The position numbers were made by a program, and so were the translations under genes. A stretch of 64,000 nucleotides of DNA. Source: Amblyornis subalaris. Its lineage: Eukaryota > Chordata > Aves > Passeriformes > Ptilonorhynchidae. Positions within the stretch are counted from its first letter, which is position 1; each line of letters begins with the position of its first letter. The stretch is taken from NCBI GenBank assembly GCA_018881555.1, contig JACAXG010000074.1, positions 1,123,081 to 1,187,080 of the forward strand, written 5' to 3'. The notes under the pieces are model-generated. The model made no database searches. It saw nothing but the letters and a program-made list of their open reading frames with translations, and was not told the origin of the DNA. Positions 48,128 to 61,800 of the stretch are shown here, piece after piece.

Positions 48128-50839
48128 CTGAAGGGAAGAAATTATTTTTGGTAAAAATCAATGTGTCAAGATATCCTTGCCTCTCACTCTCTTAATCAGA
48201 CTTCCTGGATGAAGTGCAGTAGCACAGTGCAAGAATGGAGCTAGAATCTAAGAGTCAGCATCATTCCTTCTGAGCTATCTTCCAGATTTTCTCTTTAAAT
48301 TGAGTAAATTTAACTGAAAAACTGAAAAGCAGATAACACAGATCACAAGTAACATACGTGCACCTCTAATTTGTGGTTTCAATCCTCACAGTGACCCATA
48401 TCACAGAAGACTTGATGTTTACTGAAATGACTTGGCACCATGACTGCTTCCCCACAGCTCATCCACAGAGCCACTCTCCTTTTTCACAACTGTCAGTGCC
48501 ACAAGTCCTGGTTAGACCTGCATGAGTGGCTCCCAGAGATGTCATCCTCACCCCGTCTCCTTCAAGTTTCAAACATTTCCAAAGTTCTGTGAGCAACAGT
48601 GAAGCAAGAACAATTTCTATCACATAGCATGAATTCTGACTCTCGTGGCTGAGAGTAGAAGAGTAACCTGACCTCACTAAGAGTGTTAACTGATATTTTG
48701 CTCACCATTTTGTCAGAAAACAAATTCAGTGAATGCCCAAGAAGGTAACTACGAAAAGCTGTGTCAGAGTTGCTTTCAGAACTAGCAGGACAGCATGATA
48801 AGTATTTTTTGTGACAGGTTGCCCAGGAGTGAGAAGAACATGCAAATGAACACACGAAAGGGGGCAAAAGCTACAGAAGAGGAGAGTGATTCACACTAGC
48901 CTCAGAAGACAACTGCTTTTTAAATAAATACCAAAAACCCCCACAGGATAGATTATTTATAGGGCATGTTTATACAGCTGACTCCTTATGCTGTCTTTAT
49001 GCTAAAAAGACATTGCAGTTCTGAAGCAGAAAACGGTGTCTGTTGGGAAGAACCTTCTCCTGCACTAGGCATACACTGTACTTCATCTTTTCTTCAAGTG
49101 AATGCAAAAAACTGTTGCATTCTAAACTATTAAAATTATTAAAGCCCCCATTTTTAAAAAGAAATTGGCTATTGCATTTTACTTCTAGGGAAATACAACT
49201 TGCAAAAGTTACTTTAAAAAAGTACTAAACACAGACTTTATCTTCAAATTCCTGTATGGATAATCACATNGCAGAACTACACAAGCTCTTTTTGTTCTCC
49301 TTNAAAAAAATGGAGAGAAGCATGTAAGGACTTTCTTAATCCCAAAGAACCAGCACATGGATTACTGGCAATCAGATCTAAATGCAGTTGTGAAAACCAG
49401 TTAGAGAAAAGGTTACCCTCAGGATAGGTCAGCAGGGCATGTGAATGCAGCAATATTCCTGATGGATATACATTATGTACTTCGGAATAGAGCAGTCAAT
49501 AGGCATTATTTTTCTGTACAAGTCAGGTGCACAGCATTTCTGTTAGTGCTGACACATGCCACTCGGATTTACCATGGCATTCCAAGAGCTGAAATTCCTA
49601 CTAAGGCTCCTATTTACTGAGCCTGATCACTTATGGTGTCTGGGCACATAAAAAAATGAGGGACTCAGAAGAAAAGCTTTGAAAGGTGCCAAGCCCAAGG
49701 AGAAAGTTTAAACAGGCTTTTGTTCTCTTATTGGTGTCTCCTTTGTTAGCAATACGAACTGAGAGAAGGGGCAAGTTTCAGCTTATACAGGACATGAATT
49801 CAATGTATAACAAGAAAGGCAATTACAGTAATGAATCATTAAATCACAAGGAATTTATACTCCTGATATAAAATGGNTAACTGTCTATTGCTTATCAAGC
49901 AGATGGTGCTGCTCAGAAGACAATTTATATGGCCCAAGCAAAACGTGAATTGGGAGGTGTGGCTGTGCAAAGTTCTCATCATCTCCATGTCACCTGAAAG
50001 CTTTCCTTTCAGGTAAATATGTAAAAAAAAAAAAGTATGTACATCTATGAACAAGCCACGGTCACAGACAAGAGTGCTAATGTCAGAAATGGCTCTGTGA
50101 CTCTTAAANGCTTACAAGTGGGATAGGCTGAATTTTAACTACACTGAAGAAAAAAAATATTCCAAAGTCAGTGCCAGGATGAGGGGTTATTTACTTAGCC
50201 TCATTCTTTTACTAGACTCTAAACACACTGACTGCTTTCAAAGCTTGAAGTTTGGTTTTCCTGTTCNCTGCAAGAGTCAGTTCTCCAAAAGTCTTCAGCG
50301 TTTAACCACAAACACGGTGGGCTGTGCCCATTAATACCTTAGGTCAACAATGCCTTGAACAGGTCTTTTTCAGAGAAAAAAAAATATCCCAAAACACACA
50401 CAACCACCCAAAAATGCCATTTTCATAATTTACTTTAACACCTATTTACTTCCTGCACAGTACACTGCAGGGTCTGTTTCTTNAACAAAATAAAACCACT
50501 TTCAAAGGATGCACCATGTATCAGATGACACAATCTGTTCCTGGGCAGAACATCAGGTTTTCAACTGAAACTTCAGTTTGTGATCTATCAATAAAAACTA
50601 GCAGAATGTACATATAGAAAAATCTAGAGGTAAAGCTTAAAGTGTATTAACAAAACCATTTTGATTATCCTATAAAAATAAGGACTGAGAATCCCATCAA
50701 TGGCTAAAGAAAAAAAGCAGTTGCACACCTTTGGCAATAAATCTTGAACATTTATGCAATTTTTTCCTACATTGTGTTACTAAAAAGAAACCCACAAGCA
50801 TTTTCAATAAAAGAAATTATAAGACTGATAAAAGCTTAC
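48128..50839 (-). other. MGAT5: MGAT5 intron, 2.7 kb
   Basis: No exon or recognised interspersed repeat was seen. It is AT-rich with a scatter of single ambiguous bases. Both splice sites are canonical (GTAAGC, tcttcccttcag). Confidence 0.85.
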
Positions 50840-50986
50840 CTCTCGGAGTGTAGGTTTGCCTTTGAAAAAATCTGTGTTTTTACTACTTTTTGGTGGGTTA
50901 AATCTTAAATTTAGGAAAGCACATCCATTGGCAATAGCCTCCAAGGGAGCTGGCCCTTCATATGGAAATCCAAGACCAACAAACAG
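50840..50986 (-). CDS. MGAT5: MGAT5 coding exon with UDP-GlcNAc donor-site segment
   Basis: The exon is 147 nt, phase 0-0, with acceptor ttttcag and donor CGAGAG|GTAAGC. It encodes LFVGLGFPYEGPAPLEAIAN followed by GCAFLNLRFNPPKSSKNTDF and FKGKPTLRE. If the stop is residue 741, the Glu in APLEAIAN falls at 526 and the Lys in GKPTL at 554. These are positions I recall as part of the donor-binding site of human MGAT5; both are present, so catalytic function looks retained. Only a few changes from human are visible (LR for PK in FLNxxFN, K for I in FFxGKP). The methionine-initiated frame upstream is intron read-through. Confidence 0.97.
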
Positions 50987-51806
50987 CTGAAAAATAGAAA
51001 ACAAGAGATATTTTAATTTTTGTTATTCACGGAAAAAGCTAAGAGCTAGCTTAAAATAAATAATAACCCATTCTAAACACACCAGCCTCAACGAAATGCA
51101 ATGCTAAGAAAAAAAATGGGAGAAATTCAAGAGCTCGCCCCCTCCCACCCAAGCAGTAATGGAATGTCCTGTAAAACACATTTGACAATCATCATCTGTA
51201 ATGAGCTGAGGAGGTTTTTCATGGAGCTGAGGCAACAACAGACCCTTTCAGGATTTTTTGNGGGAAAAGAAATAAAAAATTGGTGGTTTGATTGGTGTTG
51301 AAGTGGAACTGCTGGGGCTTTCCTACAGGTACGGGTTCTAAGGCAGCAATCTTCGGGAACAGCTGCACCAGTGTTTTCCGGACTCCCAGAGCAGCCAGCC
51401 GGGTTTGCAAACAGGAACGTGCTCCTGGCACACTAATTAAGCCTCCTAATTAAAACGGTAGGTGGCAGCAAACAGCAGCTCACGACACTGCACCGAGGCA
51501 GCAAGAGCCTGCAGGGGCTTCAGAGGGTTCAACGCCTCCATGGGAAACNGGAGGAAAAACACATCCCAAAGCTTTTCCTCCATCAGCTGAGATTACAGGT
51601 GCTCGAGAAAAGGCACTGCTCTTCTCCAATGAAAACACATTCAATGTTTTTCCAGAGTTCTCTGAAAAAATCTTGACCCCTTTCCTGGCCAAACATAATG
51701 AAACCCCTTGAATTAAATACAGGATTCTTCATTTGAATGGCTGTGTATAATGGGAGAACTACAAGCTCTGAGGTGGAATATCTCAGCACTGCTGCATAAC
51801 TCAATG

Positions 51807-51842
<36 letters not shown>
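51807..51842. repeat. Compound (TA)n(GA)n microsatellite
   Basis: About eight TA units followed directly by about ten GA units, in an MGAT5 intron. Likely length-polymorphic. Confidence 0.9.
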
Positions 51843-51843
<1 letters not shown>

Positions 51844-53084
51844 CTACTGCTTTCTACAAGAAAATAAAGTGCAACCTTCATAACTATTAGGATCATGCAT
51901 TCAGGACACATATTCAGAGAGGCCCAAGCATACTATTCTGCATTAAATCTTCTGCAACACGGAAATGAATCCTACTAACAGAACATTCACAGCTGGAGGC
52001 TCTTCCTAGGAGCTGATCCTAACATTGATGCATGAACCTGTAGTCAGCCTTGTCGTGCACAGGCATTGCAGCATCAATCCTCCCCAAGCCATGGCAACAA
52101 CAGTATAAATTCAGAGTTGGCTCATTTTAAGCAGCAAGTTAACACTTCTCAGCATAGCTGAGGACATACAATTTTCACTGCATGGAGCTGAATATTTTAG
52201 TTTCAGTTTGCAATATTCAGGTTAAAGAAGTTGCCTACTTGCAAAACGTTTCTCAACTCTCTCACAGATTTAAATCTTACAGAAACTCTCCAGTGGCTGA
52301 TATCAAAAAGATGTGGGAGACTATCTCTACTAAATCTATCTAAATTCTGGTTTTATATGTGGCATAAGATATACTACTTTTCAGTCAGAAAAAGGCATCC
52401 TAAATATAATCTCAAAAGAGGCTGAATTTACAGAGAGGTAATCTCTTGAAAATACTGAATTACAGACATGAAACCATTTCATGTAGTCTGCACATAAAAT
52501 ATTATTTATTTAAACTACTCCTTAGTTCAGGCAGAAAACCAGCTGAGAACCAGCAATTAAACCTATCTGAAGTATCAATTCTCCTATGATCCTGTGTTTG
52601 TCTGTTATGTGGGGAGTGCTGGGTTGTTTGCTTAGTTTTGCACTTTTTTAATAAACTGCTGCTGTGCACTGCTGAGTTCTGTGTCTGACTGGTCCATTTA
52701 TTTAGGAGGAAGCTCCATAGGGAAGGAAACACGGGTTTATGTTTTGACAGCACAGAGCACACTGCCATCACTTAATCTATAATAAATAGCTTACCACCTG
52801 TTTCACATCCATTTTCCAACCTCACCTCCAAGCAGCACTGCTCCTTGGAAGGAAGAAAGAAGGATGTGTCTGATCACTAGAACAGGGGGTGTGTGTGTTC
52901 CCTGGTGGTCTGAGGTTGCAGCCTGGCTCACAGCTGCCTGNAGGCCCTCAAATCCTTCTTTCAGCCCTCCAAAATCTCCTATAACCCTCCAGCACATCAT
53001 CATCAAGCCAGCTGAAATTCCCAAACTGAATCTAGACTGTTTCTCCAGAAAATTGCCCTTTATAAAGTCATTTATAATTGTCCT

Positions 53085-53168
53085 TTATTGCCCATGGCAG
53101 GGGGGGTGGAACTAGATGATCTTTAAGGTTCATTCCAACCCAAACCNTTCTGTAAGTCTCTCTATGAT
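53085..53168 (+). repeat. CR1 LINE extreme 3' end, plus orientation
   Basis: GCCCATGGCAGGGGGGGTGG followed by AACTAGATGATCTTTAAGGT and TCATTCCAACCCAAACC is a close match to the CR1 terminus. It is followed by a decayed octamer tail (ttctgtaagtctctctatga). It is the best-preserved CR1 copy in the window and lies antisense to MGAT5. Confidence 0.85.
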
Positions 53169-56091
53169 AAATGTTCCTTGGTTAGGGAGCCAATATTTTT
53201 GTCTGGTATAAAGAGCAAAACTGAGAAATATCTTACATGCCTCAAGAAAGACACATTCATTATGATTAAAAGAGCAAGTATTAGAGAACACAGGCCTTTT
53301 CTGTAACTCATGATGCTCTCATTTGCTAATCCTTTGAATTACATGCAGCTTGTTATTTCCAGAAAGGCTAAAACAATCTGTCAAGGTACTTCCTAAGAGT
53401 ATGCAGCAAATACTGCAAGTCACTAATTGAAAAAGAAGTGGAAAAAAGAAAAAAGGAGGAATAACAGTCAACCACCTTCAGGTACCAGTGAAGCAAACAT
53501 CCATCCTCAGTACAGATGAGGCTGTGAGGAAGACAAGTCTCTTTCTCACAGAGTAAAGATTTAGACCAGACTGCGTTTCCCCTAATTTGTGATGTAACAG
53601 TACACTGCAGCCTCCAGCACAAAAGGTGCTGTCTATGGCTTTTAGGGCACTTTCTTATCAGATGCATGTCTGGTAACCCATTCCACCATGGAGAGGCACC
53701 TGAAGCCCACAGCTGAAGATCCATATTGCAAAACTCCAAATGTGACCATGTTGGTAATGTCACAATGGGTACAGATGGCTAAAAATGTTAGTCCTGATCT
53801 CACTCTGTCGGCTGCAGCAGAATTGCTANGCAGAGTAGAATTCCTTTATGCTTTCCTGGTTGATTAGTGGTGTGCAAAAAAAATTCATGTTCTGTTTTCT
53901 GAGCGTTTTTTCTCACCTTTCCAATGTTTCTGAAAGCAAGAGCCATTATTTTTCCTACAGAGCTTTAAGTGGGCACATGGCACAGTCAGCTCTGCAGGCT
54001 GACGCCCCACGGAACGTGGTGATTGCCAGGAGGAGGCTACACTATAAATGTCTGTCTAAAAGGGATAACTGCCAATAAATACAGATATGAAGTGATCATG
54101 GTAACAGCACTGTGGGGTTTTCTTCTTTTTCAACCATTCCTTTTTAGCNAGGTCTGTTTCCCAAGTGTGTCTGTGCCTGTAGGTGTGCATGAACCAGAGA
54201 GGGGGATTTGTGTCTGCAACCTCACTTGCTCAACTTGAGTAAAGCAGGTGTTGAAACCCTTAAGCAGGAATAGTTTGGTTTTTATAAGAAAGGCTCCTCA
54301 GGAACCTTTTCTGCCTTTGTAATGAACTAAACCTCTGGTTTGGAATTTCAGGCTTTTGAGTTGGCCACCCAGCATCACACCAGCCAAGACACCACTCTTT
54401 TCTGACTGGAATGTAGACAGTCCTCTCACGGTGNAGTGGTTCAGTGGAAACTTCTCTGACACAAAGAGTGACTCACAATCCCTCCCTTGAAAAATGAAAA
54501 AACAGTGGGTTTTGGTTGGNTTTTTTTTTTGAAACCACTGACTTTCAATTGATACTAAGCAATTTATTTGTGGAGTTTACAGCACCACATCAGACTATTA
54601 TTAAAATGAGTAAGTAAACGAACAGTCTTTCTAAACTATAGCCAAAAGTATAAAATAAGGAGTGAATGCTCTGCTTCACTGACTGTAATTATGACCAGCT
54701 GAATATTTAAGAGAAAAAATTCATATTCCAGAGACTAAATGCTTTAGTTCCATGAAAAGGAGTGTTTATCTTTTCCTCTCCCCTTTCTAATGTTATTGCA
54801 CTTTATCTNATTTTCAGTCGGGAGGTTTATCACCACTTTTACATGCCTCCTGACTGAACTTATATATTCTCTCCGAACTCCAGAAAGAGGAGTATAGCAA
54901 AGGTTAACTATCTTGCTATATTCTTCTCATGAATACAAAATACTTTCCGCAAAAGTAAATCCTTTTGTGATTGAAACAGCTTGAGAATAGAATCACTAGT
55001 TAAATNTCTTTTCAGCTGATTTTATGAAGTGTGTAGAAGTAAATATATTTTCCTTCATAAAAGGCAATATGGAAAAAAGTTTGTTTTCCTGTGTCTAAGC
55101 AGGGGTGTTGCTCCTCCTTTTATTAATCACCATCCAGAAATCGCAAATCTGCTTAGTTGAAGAACGTGAACTCTCAAAAANTCCCAGCGACCTGAAGTAA
55201 AAAGTTGCATCTGAAACTTTCTTGAAAGGAGAAATATTTCTCAAGAATTTAACACTGGCTCTTCCAAGCGAGTCTGGTCCAACTCCTCCAGCTGCCCACT
55301 CGGCAAGGAGCCATGTGAGTTGGCAGGAAGGCTGCCAGCTCGCCTACCCTATTCTCCTCCGACGTGACGAATGGCTTTGCATCTTCTCATTAGGAACTGG
55401 AGACTTGTCTCGTTTTTGTCATGCTCTACACAGCTGAACTGGCCATGGGGAATCTCAAACAGCCCCTCCTGCCTGCAGAGCTCACTCCATCTCAAACGTG
55501 CTGCTTTAGAGCACACACAGGACGGAACGGCAGCTGCATGCTTCCCAGAATAACTGTGTCCTACACCNGCTACTGCAGGGACCAAAGACTTTTTGGGAAT
55601 GCGAAGCTCTGATTAAGAATCACAGGACTGAGCCATGGCCTATTGGTATTTTGCTGTCTAAGGACAAAATGAAGCAGTGCAGCATCAACCGACACTTCTG
55701 ACTACGCTGAATCGTGCGATTTTTTTAATTATTATTTAGCTCTCACTTTCTGAAAACCAGAACATTTGCCAGCTGACCTGACAAAAACCTGCTAACACGG
55801 TGTTGAAATCACAACCAATGACAGACCATCCTTGCCTTTGGTCTCAAAACACCTGAAAGTTGCTGTTGGTTTAAGGACAAAGGTTGCCGTCTCCCCTCAA
55901 TGGTCCAGACGAGCATTGTACCCACAGATGTTCCCAACCTGGAGTTACAGCTCTGATTATTCACACACTTGCAGCACACAGTCTGGTGACAAAACCCATA
56001 ACTGAATTCTTTAGGGGACTCTGGTCATGTTGCTTAGTGAATAAAGTGATTATGATTAAAAAGTGTCCTTGAACATCACTGCATGCGTGTG

Positions 56092-56106
56092 CACACACAC
56101 ACACAC
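56092..56106. repeat. Short (CA)n repeat
   Basis: Seven to eight CA units preceded by gcgtgtg, in an MGAT5 intron. Confidence 0.8.
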
Positions 56107-58663
56107 TCGGGGCTCCTNTGGGCACAAAGCTCCTATTCAAGTTAGCTTGATTTTTGCAAAAAACCTGCACTTATTTTAGCAATTCAATCCATGATCCACT
56201 TGATATAAACACAATTGACCCACACAGACAGCAGATGGCCAGCAGTGACAGGTGAGCAGTGTTTTGTACTGAGCTACGTTCAAGTATTGCCTCTTAAAGG
56301 ATATAAAAATCTGGAACTGTGAGCACACAAGGAACAAGAAGGCTTAGAGCAAGTGTGTCTGTTGATCAACACTGACAGGTAACCATATGCTGAGGCAGAA
56401 CAGCCAGAGTACCTATGAGATACTGAGCACCAGCCAGCAGAAAAATAAAAACCCCAACCCCCCCCAACTGAAAATGTCCAAACAAATTAGATGGTAGAGC
56501 TCAGTTTCCACTTGCAATCCCAGGATGCTGCTGTTCTGCTTTTTCTGTTCAATTAGATATATTGAAACCNTATTAGACAGGAATAATAAGCAAAATTCAT
56601 GATGCAATAAGCTGTATTTAATTTCATTTCGTTGCAAAATCAGAAATACATTGCACTCCCACTTCCCCGACAATAATAAGTATTAGGAGAAGCAGATGGA
56701 CTATTAATGGCTTATCATCAGGGAAAAGTTTTGTTAGCCTGGCTGTATCCTGAATAAATAATTTCCTTCAAAGGAAAACAGCTTTTGTCATTTGCAATCC
56801 TGATAACAAGACTTCAGAAAAGCCATTTGAAAATACTGTTTGCAGACATAATTTTTAAAGCACTGACTTCATGATACAGGTTCTGAAACACATTGGTGTG
56901 TTTCTCNGTGCCATCTACTAAGAAATGCAACGAATTCCAAAAGGATTTTTCCCAGTGTTATGAAGGAAAACCCAACCATAACCAATGCATAACAATAATA
57001 TAAAAATCATTAAAATCTAAAATGCCCTAGGCCTCTGACAACAGTACAGCCCAGATCCATGCTTTTCATCAAATACTTTTTGTGAGAAATAAACAACCTA
57101 CTCTCTCAGGAGCACTTCACAATCCCAAGACAGTCTCCTCNATCTGACACTGCAATTACTAGTCAAAATCTGAGTGAAACTAGTCTGCTNCTTCCTGAGT
57201 CACAAAATCCACACAACTAAGTTGCACAACACGGAGGTATCAACTTGAATTTGTCCTAAATTGAATGTGTCTTTACAATGCATCTTAGAGCACTGCAAAT
57301 ATAACCAAGAGAAGATATCTAGTTAATANTGAAAAGCAAGCTGTTGAATGTGACATATGCAAGATGGCTGATAAGGAATCAGAGGAAGACTTAGTCAAAC
57401 ATAACCATTATTATGAACTGATATTTGTATAAGGACTTCAGTAATTCTATAGGAAGTCCACTTGCTTATTTTACTATTTCAGTGAATAAAACACATGCTT
57501 TTTTAGGAGGTAGTCACTATTCATGCCTGGGGTTACTACAAGGTCAATATTCTCCCACATTATGATTAACACAGGGATTTCATACTCCACACAGGCCAAA
57601 GCTGTGTAATCTCAGATTATCTATGACGAAAGTAAATGTTGACTTTTTAACATGCAACATTATGTGTATCCATATGCATCAAGTACATACACACAGTGGT
57701 TGCCTTTAAAANCTCATAATTTACCAACAGCTGTCACACAGAGATGTCAAATTACCATCATTTTCCCAAGTACTTAAAAAAGGAGATTTCTGCAGTAGTG
57801 TGGGAAGCCTGAGAGGTGCTTGCTTTTTTTCTTTTCTTTTTTTTTAAATAGATTTTTCTGGGGAAATGCACAGCAAGAAACTATCAACAGTGGTGCAGTT
57901 CCACAGATTTTNCTGATTTTAAACATACAACCCTCTTCTTTCACCAACTCGAAGTTAAATATCCTATTTAAATGTAATCTACTGAAGTGCTTTAATGCTG
58001 TGAAGTGCACAAAGATTANGGGAAGGGCACAGAATCCTGACAAAGCGTTCTAACTATGGGGACAAAAGTTTATTTCAATGTATATCCTGTCCCTTATCTT
58101 GAGTTCCCTTGACTCTGGAGCCACAGGCAAAGCACATCACAAAACCCACGCTCTTCTGCTCACTGTCTCTGCACAGCTGAAGCAGAGGAAGGACATGAAT
58201 GGCAAATGAAGTGCAGCTTTGCTTTTCTCCCTGAGAGAGCAGGGTCGCTCTGGGTTAAAGTCATTGGTAGGGCAGAGCAAGCATGNGGCTGTACAGCTTT
58301 TGGGTGTTACTTAACTTTGACCTCAGCCATGTAAAACGGAGCACATCCTCAACTGATAATCTCCTTGAGCNGAATATCACATTGAAGAAAATGAAAAATG
58401 CGTTTATCCCTGTTTCTCAAGCTGGTTGTTAAATGTGACTGTAGGTTGTCATCCCAATTTTCTAATACGAGCTGTCAATCCACCTAACACAGATGTGATG
58501 AAAAACGTATTCTTGGCACACGGAACACAACTTAAGCTCCTTTACGCATGATAATTTTTTCCAGTGCTATTAAATTAGGAGCTTATTCATAGGAGGTGAA
58601 ATGCATGCACTTCAGACACTATCTGGGGCTATTTTTGCCACCACTCCTGCTTGACAAACTTAC

Positions 58664-58813
58664 TTTGGTTTCTCTCAGCAGAAACTGCAAATCCCGCCCN
58701 CTGAGTATCCCATGGTTCTTCACGTAGCCAGGAATGTACATGGTGCTTGTCCCATGAACAGTTCCATGGACCTCCATATAAGTGTGGATGACATCCAGAT
58801 AAGCCTTCTTATC
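58664..58813 (-). CDS. MGAT5: MGAT5 coding exon of 50 codons, most upstream in window
   Basis: The exon is 150 nt, phase 0-0, with acceptor ttncag and donor ACCAAA|GTAAGT. It encodes DKKAYLDVIHTYMEVHGTVH, then a variable GTSTMYIPGYV, and the conserved KNHGILSGRDLQFLLRETK. The matching human segment carries YLDIIHTYMEVH and YVKNHGILSGRDLQFLLRETK. It lies in the C-terminal lobe of the glycosyltransferase just before the donor-binding exon. One ambiguous base at 58700 is the third position of the Ser codon (AGN), and another at 58817 is four bases before the exon. The frame continues upstream into the Golgi-lumenal catalytic domain outside the window. Confidence 0.96.
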
Positions 58814-61800
58814 CTGNAATTGCAATGAGAAAATATTTTGAGTTGTTACAAATTCGAAGCGGCNGTATTTAATCAGAGCTGGTTTTTATCTCCTGTACCA
58901 CAAAAGCCGGGAAGAGAAGAAATTCACTCATATCGATTTGATTTCTTTAACATTTGATCTTTCATTANGTTATTAGTTTGGTTTTCTACTAGGCTGGAGG
59001 AAAATTGCAGCTTTTTCACTCATAGTCAAGGTATAAATAAATCAATACCAAGGTCCTCTTAATTTCTAATTGGACAAAAAACAGGACACCATCAGACAGC
59101 TGTAATCTCAGCATGCCNAAACAATACTTGGCCTACAAATACTGAAAACTCATTTTGAAATATCAAATTTTCACTGTTTTTGTCAAAGATGCAAAATAAT
59201 TATCTTCTTTGTGAAGAAAATGGCGAATGTCACCTTCATAAGATGCAGTCTTGCCAACTGAAAAACTGAACACACATCTTTACCTAAATACCCAGTATCT
59301 GAGTTCCACGAGAGACCTACAAATATTCTGCTTACCTGAAGTTTTAAAGGCATTTTGGAAAAGACCCAGAGAAGAGAAAAGGCTTTAATGTTGCATTAAA
59401 AAAAAACAACTAAGAAAAGACAGTACACCATCCTAGTTTGCACACAACAATTACTTTAATTTTCAGTGCCATATGTTTTTTGAGTTTTAAAGACTACTGG
59501 CATTCCAAAGGCAATTAGCTGAAGACTGTATTTACACGCAGCATGCAACACAGATCAGAAGACTTTCCCTCAATATTTGCACATAGTCTTAGTAATAGCT
59601 CTAAAATCAGGCAGCAAGTTGCTTTACTTCTTGGCAGCAAGGGAGTTTTTCAGAATTCTACTTTCACTCACTNTTTTTGTCATGCAAATCCTGTACGCTG
59701 TTTCTGCACAGCCCCGTGTGAAAGCTGGCCAACNATTTTACCGAAGTTCATTCATAGGCCAAGAAAGTAGATGAGTGAAAATCCTGTCTTTCCCAATCCT
59801 GGAGGAGCAGGTATCAGGCCTAGGTGGATGAGTGCTACTTCTTAGAGCTTCCTTGCTAAATTAATTGTTGCACAGGGTATTTNATGTACATACAAAGGGC
59901 TTCTGCCTCAGCCTGCTCTGCTGGTGAGCTGGTTGTGCTGGAGAGCATGGGCTGACTCAGCCCTGAATGGCCTTTCCGGCAGCTCTGCCAGGGCTGCACC
60001 AGCCAGACAATGTCCTGGGCTAAATATTACACAAAACAGCCAATGAATCAAGACAAAGATGTTTTCTTGCTCGACGTGGCTGCTGCTGTTATTAATTAAC
60101 ACAAATTATTCAAGAAACTAAAAGCTTGCTCCATTTCTTACTTCAAATTTGAGTTGCTCTGTAAGAGATGTTCCTCATGTAATTGCTAAAATACCATAAC
60201 TAGAAACTGTGAGAAACTATATTTTGTCACAAGAAAATCCATTTAGCTTTTTTTTTGGAAATGAGCAAGAGAAACATAAATGGAGTAGCCTGGTCTTGTT
60301 TCCAGAATGCAGCAGTGATCTGTCACTAGAGGACACCTTAATCCTGCCTGCCTGGCTTTTGGTACATCCAGAGCCTTGGAGTGTTCAGGGTTCTGAATAG
60401 GAAGAGAAGGCAAGGAAGCAACAGGTACTACTGACATGATCCACCTGTAGTAACACCAAGGCACTTGCCTCAGATTTTACTGGCTCATGACACAAACTCT
60501 GGTGACACAAATGCACTCTAACTCAAGAAAAATCTGAGGAACGAGCAGCTAGAAAAGAACAAAACCAAGATTGCCTAAAATCGCACTTCTTTTCAAGATT
60601 TCAATGACAGTGTTACAAACTTGTTACAGAATATTTGGCTGCTTTAAAATGACATTAACTATGCACAGCCTTAACTGGGAATATTACTTAGACATATGAC
60701 TGACTTCTTTCTCAATTCAGAGTCCAAAGCCACAGATAAAACTTTTATTATCCTGGACAGAATCAAAGCCCAACCAAAACCTCACTCCTTTATTTCCTTA
60801 TTTACTTCAAATCAAAAACAACTGCTCTGATAATCATTGATAAAGTACCATAAAAATACTATTAGCACTTTATATTTTACCTAAATCTCACTAACATTTG
60901 TTTCCTTTTACAATTAAGTTGTCCTGAATTTCCACGTTCCTTGCAGACAAGTATTACTTTGGATCATAAAACTATATGTTGTAAGAAGTCACCTCACAAA
61001 AATAATCAGGACACATAATCCAATTCTAAACATTATAAACACTGAATTAGAAAATGAGACTGTAAAAATGGCATTTATAAATAGAAAGGCTACATGTAAA
61101 TTACACAAGAAATGTGACTTGCAAACAAAATATCAACATTCCTTCAACTATTTATCCACTTCCTGAGTTTGTTTACTTGAGAGCAGATATAATTATTCTT
61201 TTATCTTAAACCACTTGAACTTTACTTTCTCCAAGATGAATTCAAAGAGACAAGATCATGAGCTGCTGGGTAGTAATGCCAACCTGACATTCTCTNCACT
61301 GTTCACCCTGCTGTCCATACTGAAACCTAGACTGTGAGCATGGAAGATAATCACATTTAAAAAAAAGGCAAATTATTTCTTCTCAGAATCCAAATGGAAG
61401 TGTAACAGTGAGTAACAGCTACACAAACCTTTTCTGAAACAATTTTTCAGCAGCTAAAATAAACATGCCATTCAGGAAAGTACTTTTTGTTGATCACTAA
61501 CTGCAGAACTGTTATTACTGTTCATCAATCATTTCCACCTACTTTTAAAAGCATCATGATAANGCCTTTCTTATCAAAGAAAGCAAGTGACAACTGTTTG
61601 ATAAGTCTTTCCCTAGGACAATGTTGACAAGAAGACACAGCATGAAGAGGTGAAATTTTAAGTTTGGTGGGTGAAAAATTTAAATATAAAAGCTACAAAA
61701 ATATGTGGTGGAAATACAATTCATCAAGAACTAAACTCTGCTTTCAGTTTTCTCAGTGTAGTAGATGGTGGTAATTAACAACCCTGCTATACCAACAGTT

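Larger units (their letters stand above)
50987..58663 (-). other. MGAT5: MGAT5 intron, 7.7 kb
   Basis: No exon was found, and the flanking exons join directly (ETK to LFVGL). It holds a TA/GA compound microsatellite (51807-51842), a CR1 3' tail (about 53085-53168) and a short CA repeat (56092-56106). Both splice sites are canonical. Confidence 0.85.
42515..58813 (-). other. MGAT5: MGAT5 gene body, 3' part (six last coding exons plus introns)
   Basis: Spliced on the minus strand, six exons encode about 281 residues, matching the C-terminal part of MGAT5 (roughly residues 461-741 of the 741-residue human protein). MGAT5 is the Golgi type II membrane enzyme alpha-1,6-mannosylglycoprotein 6-beta-N-acetylglucosaminyltransferase (CAZy family GT18). 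It moves GlcNAc from UDP-GlcNAc to the alpha-1,6-mannose arm, creating beta-1,6-branched N-glycans. The window holds the C-terminal half of the GT-B catalytic domain, with the donor segment GPAPLEAIANGCAFL and the Cys-rich C-terminus. The N-terminal anchor, stem and first part of the catalytic domain lie beyond 64000. The QDFCHGQVMWPPLSAL segment marks it as MGAT5 rather than MGAT5B, from memory of the family. No disabling change is seen. Confidence 0.97.
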
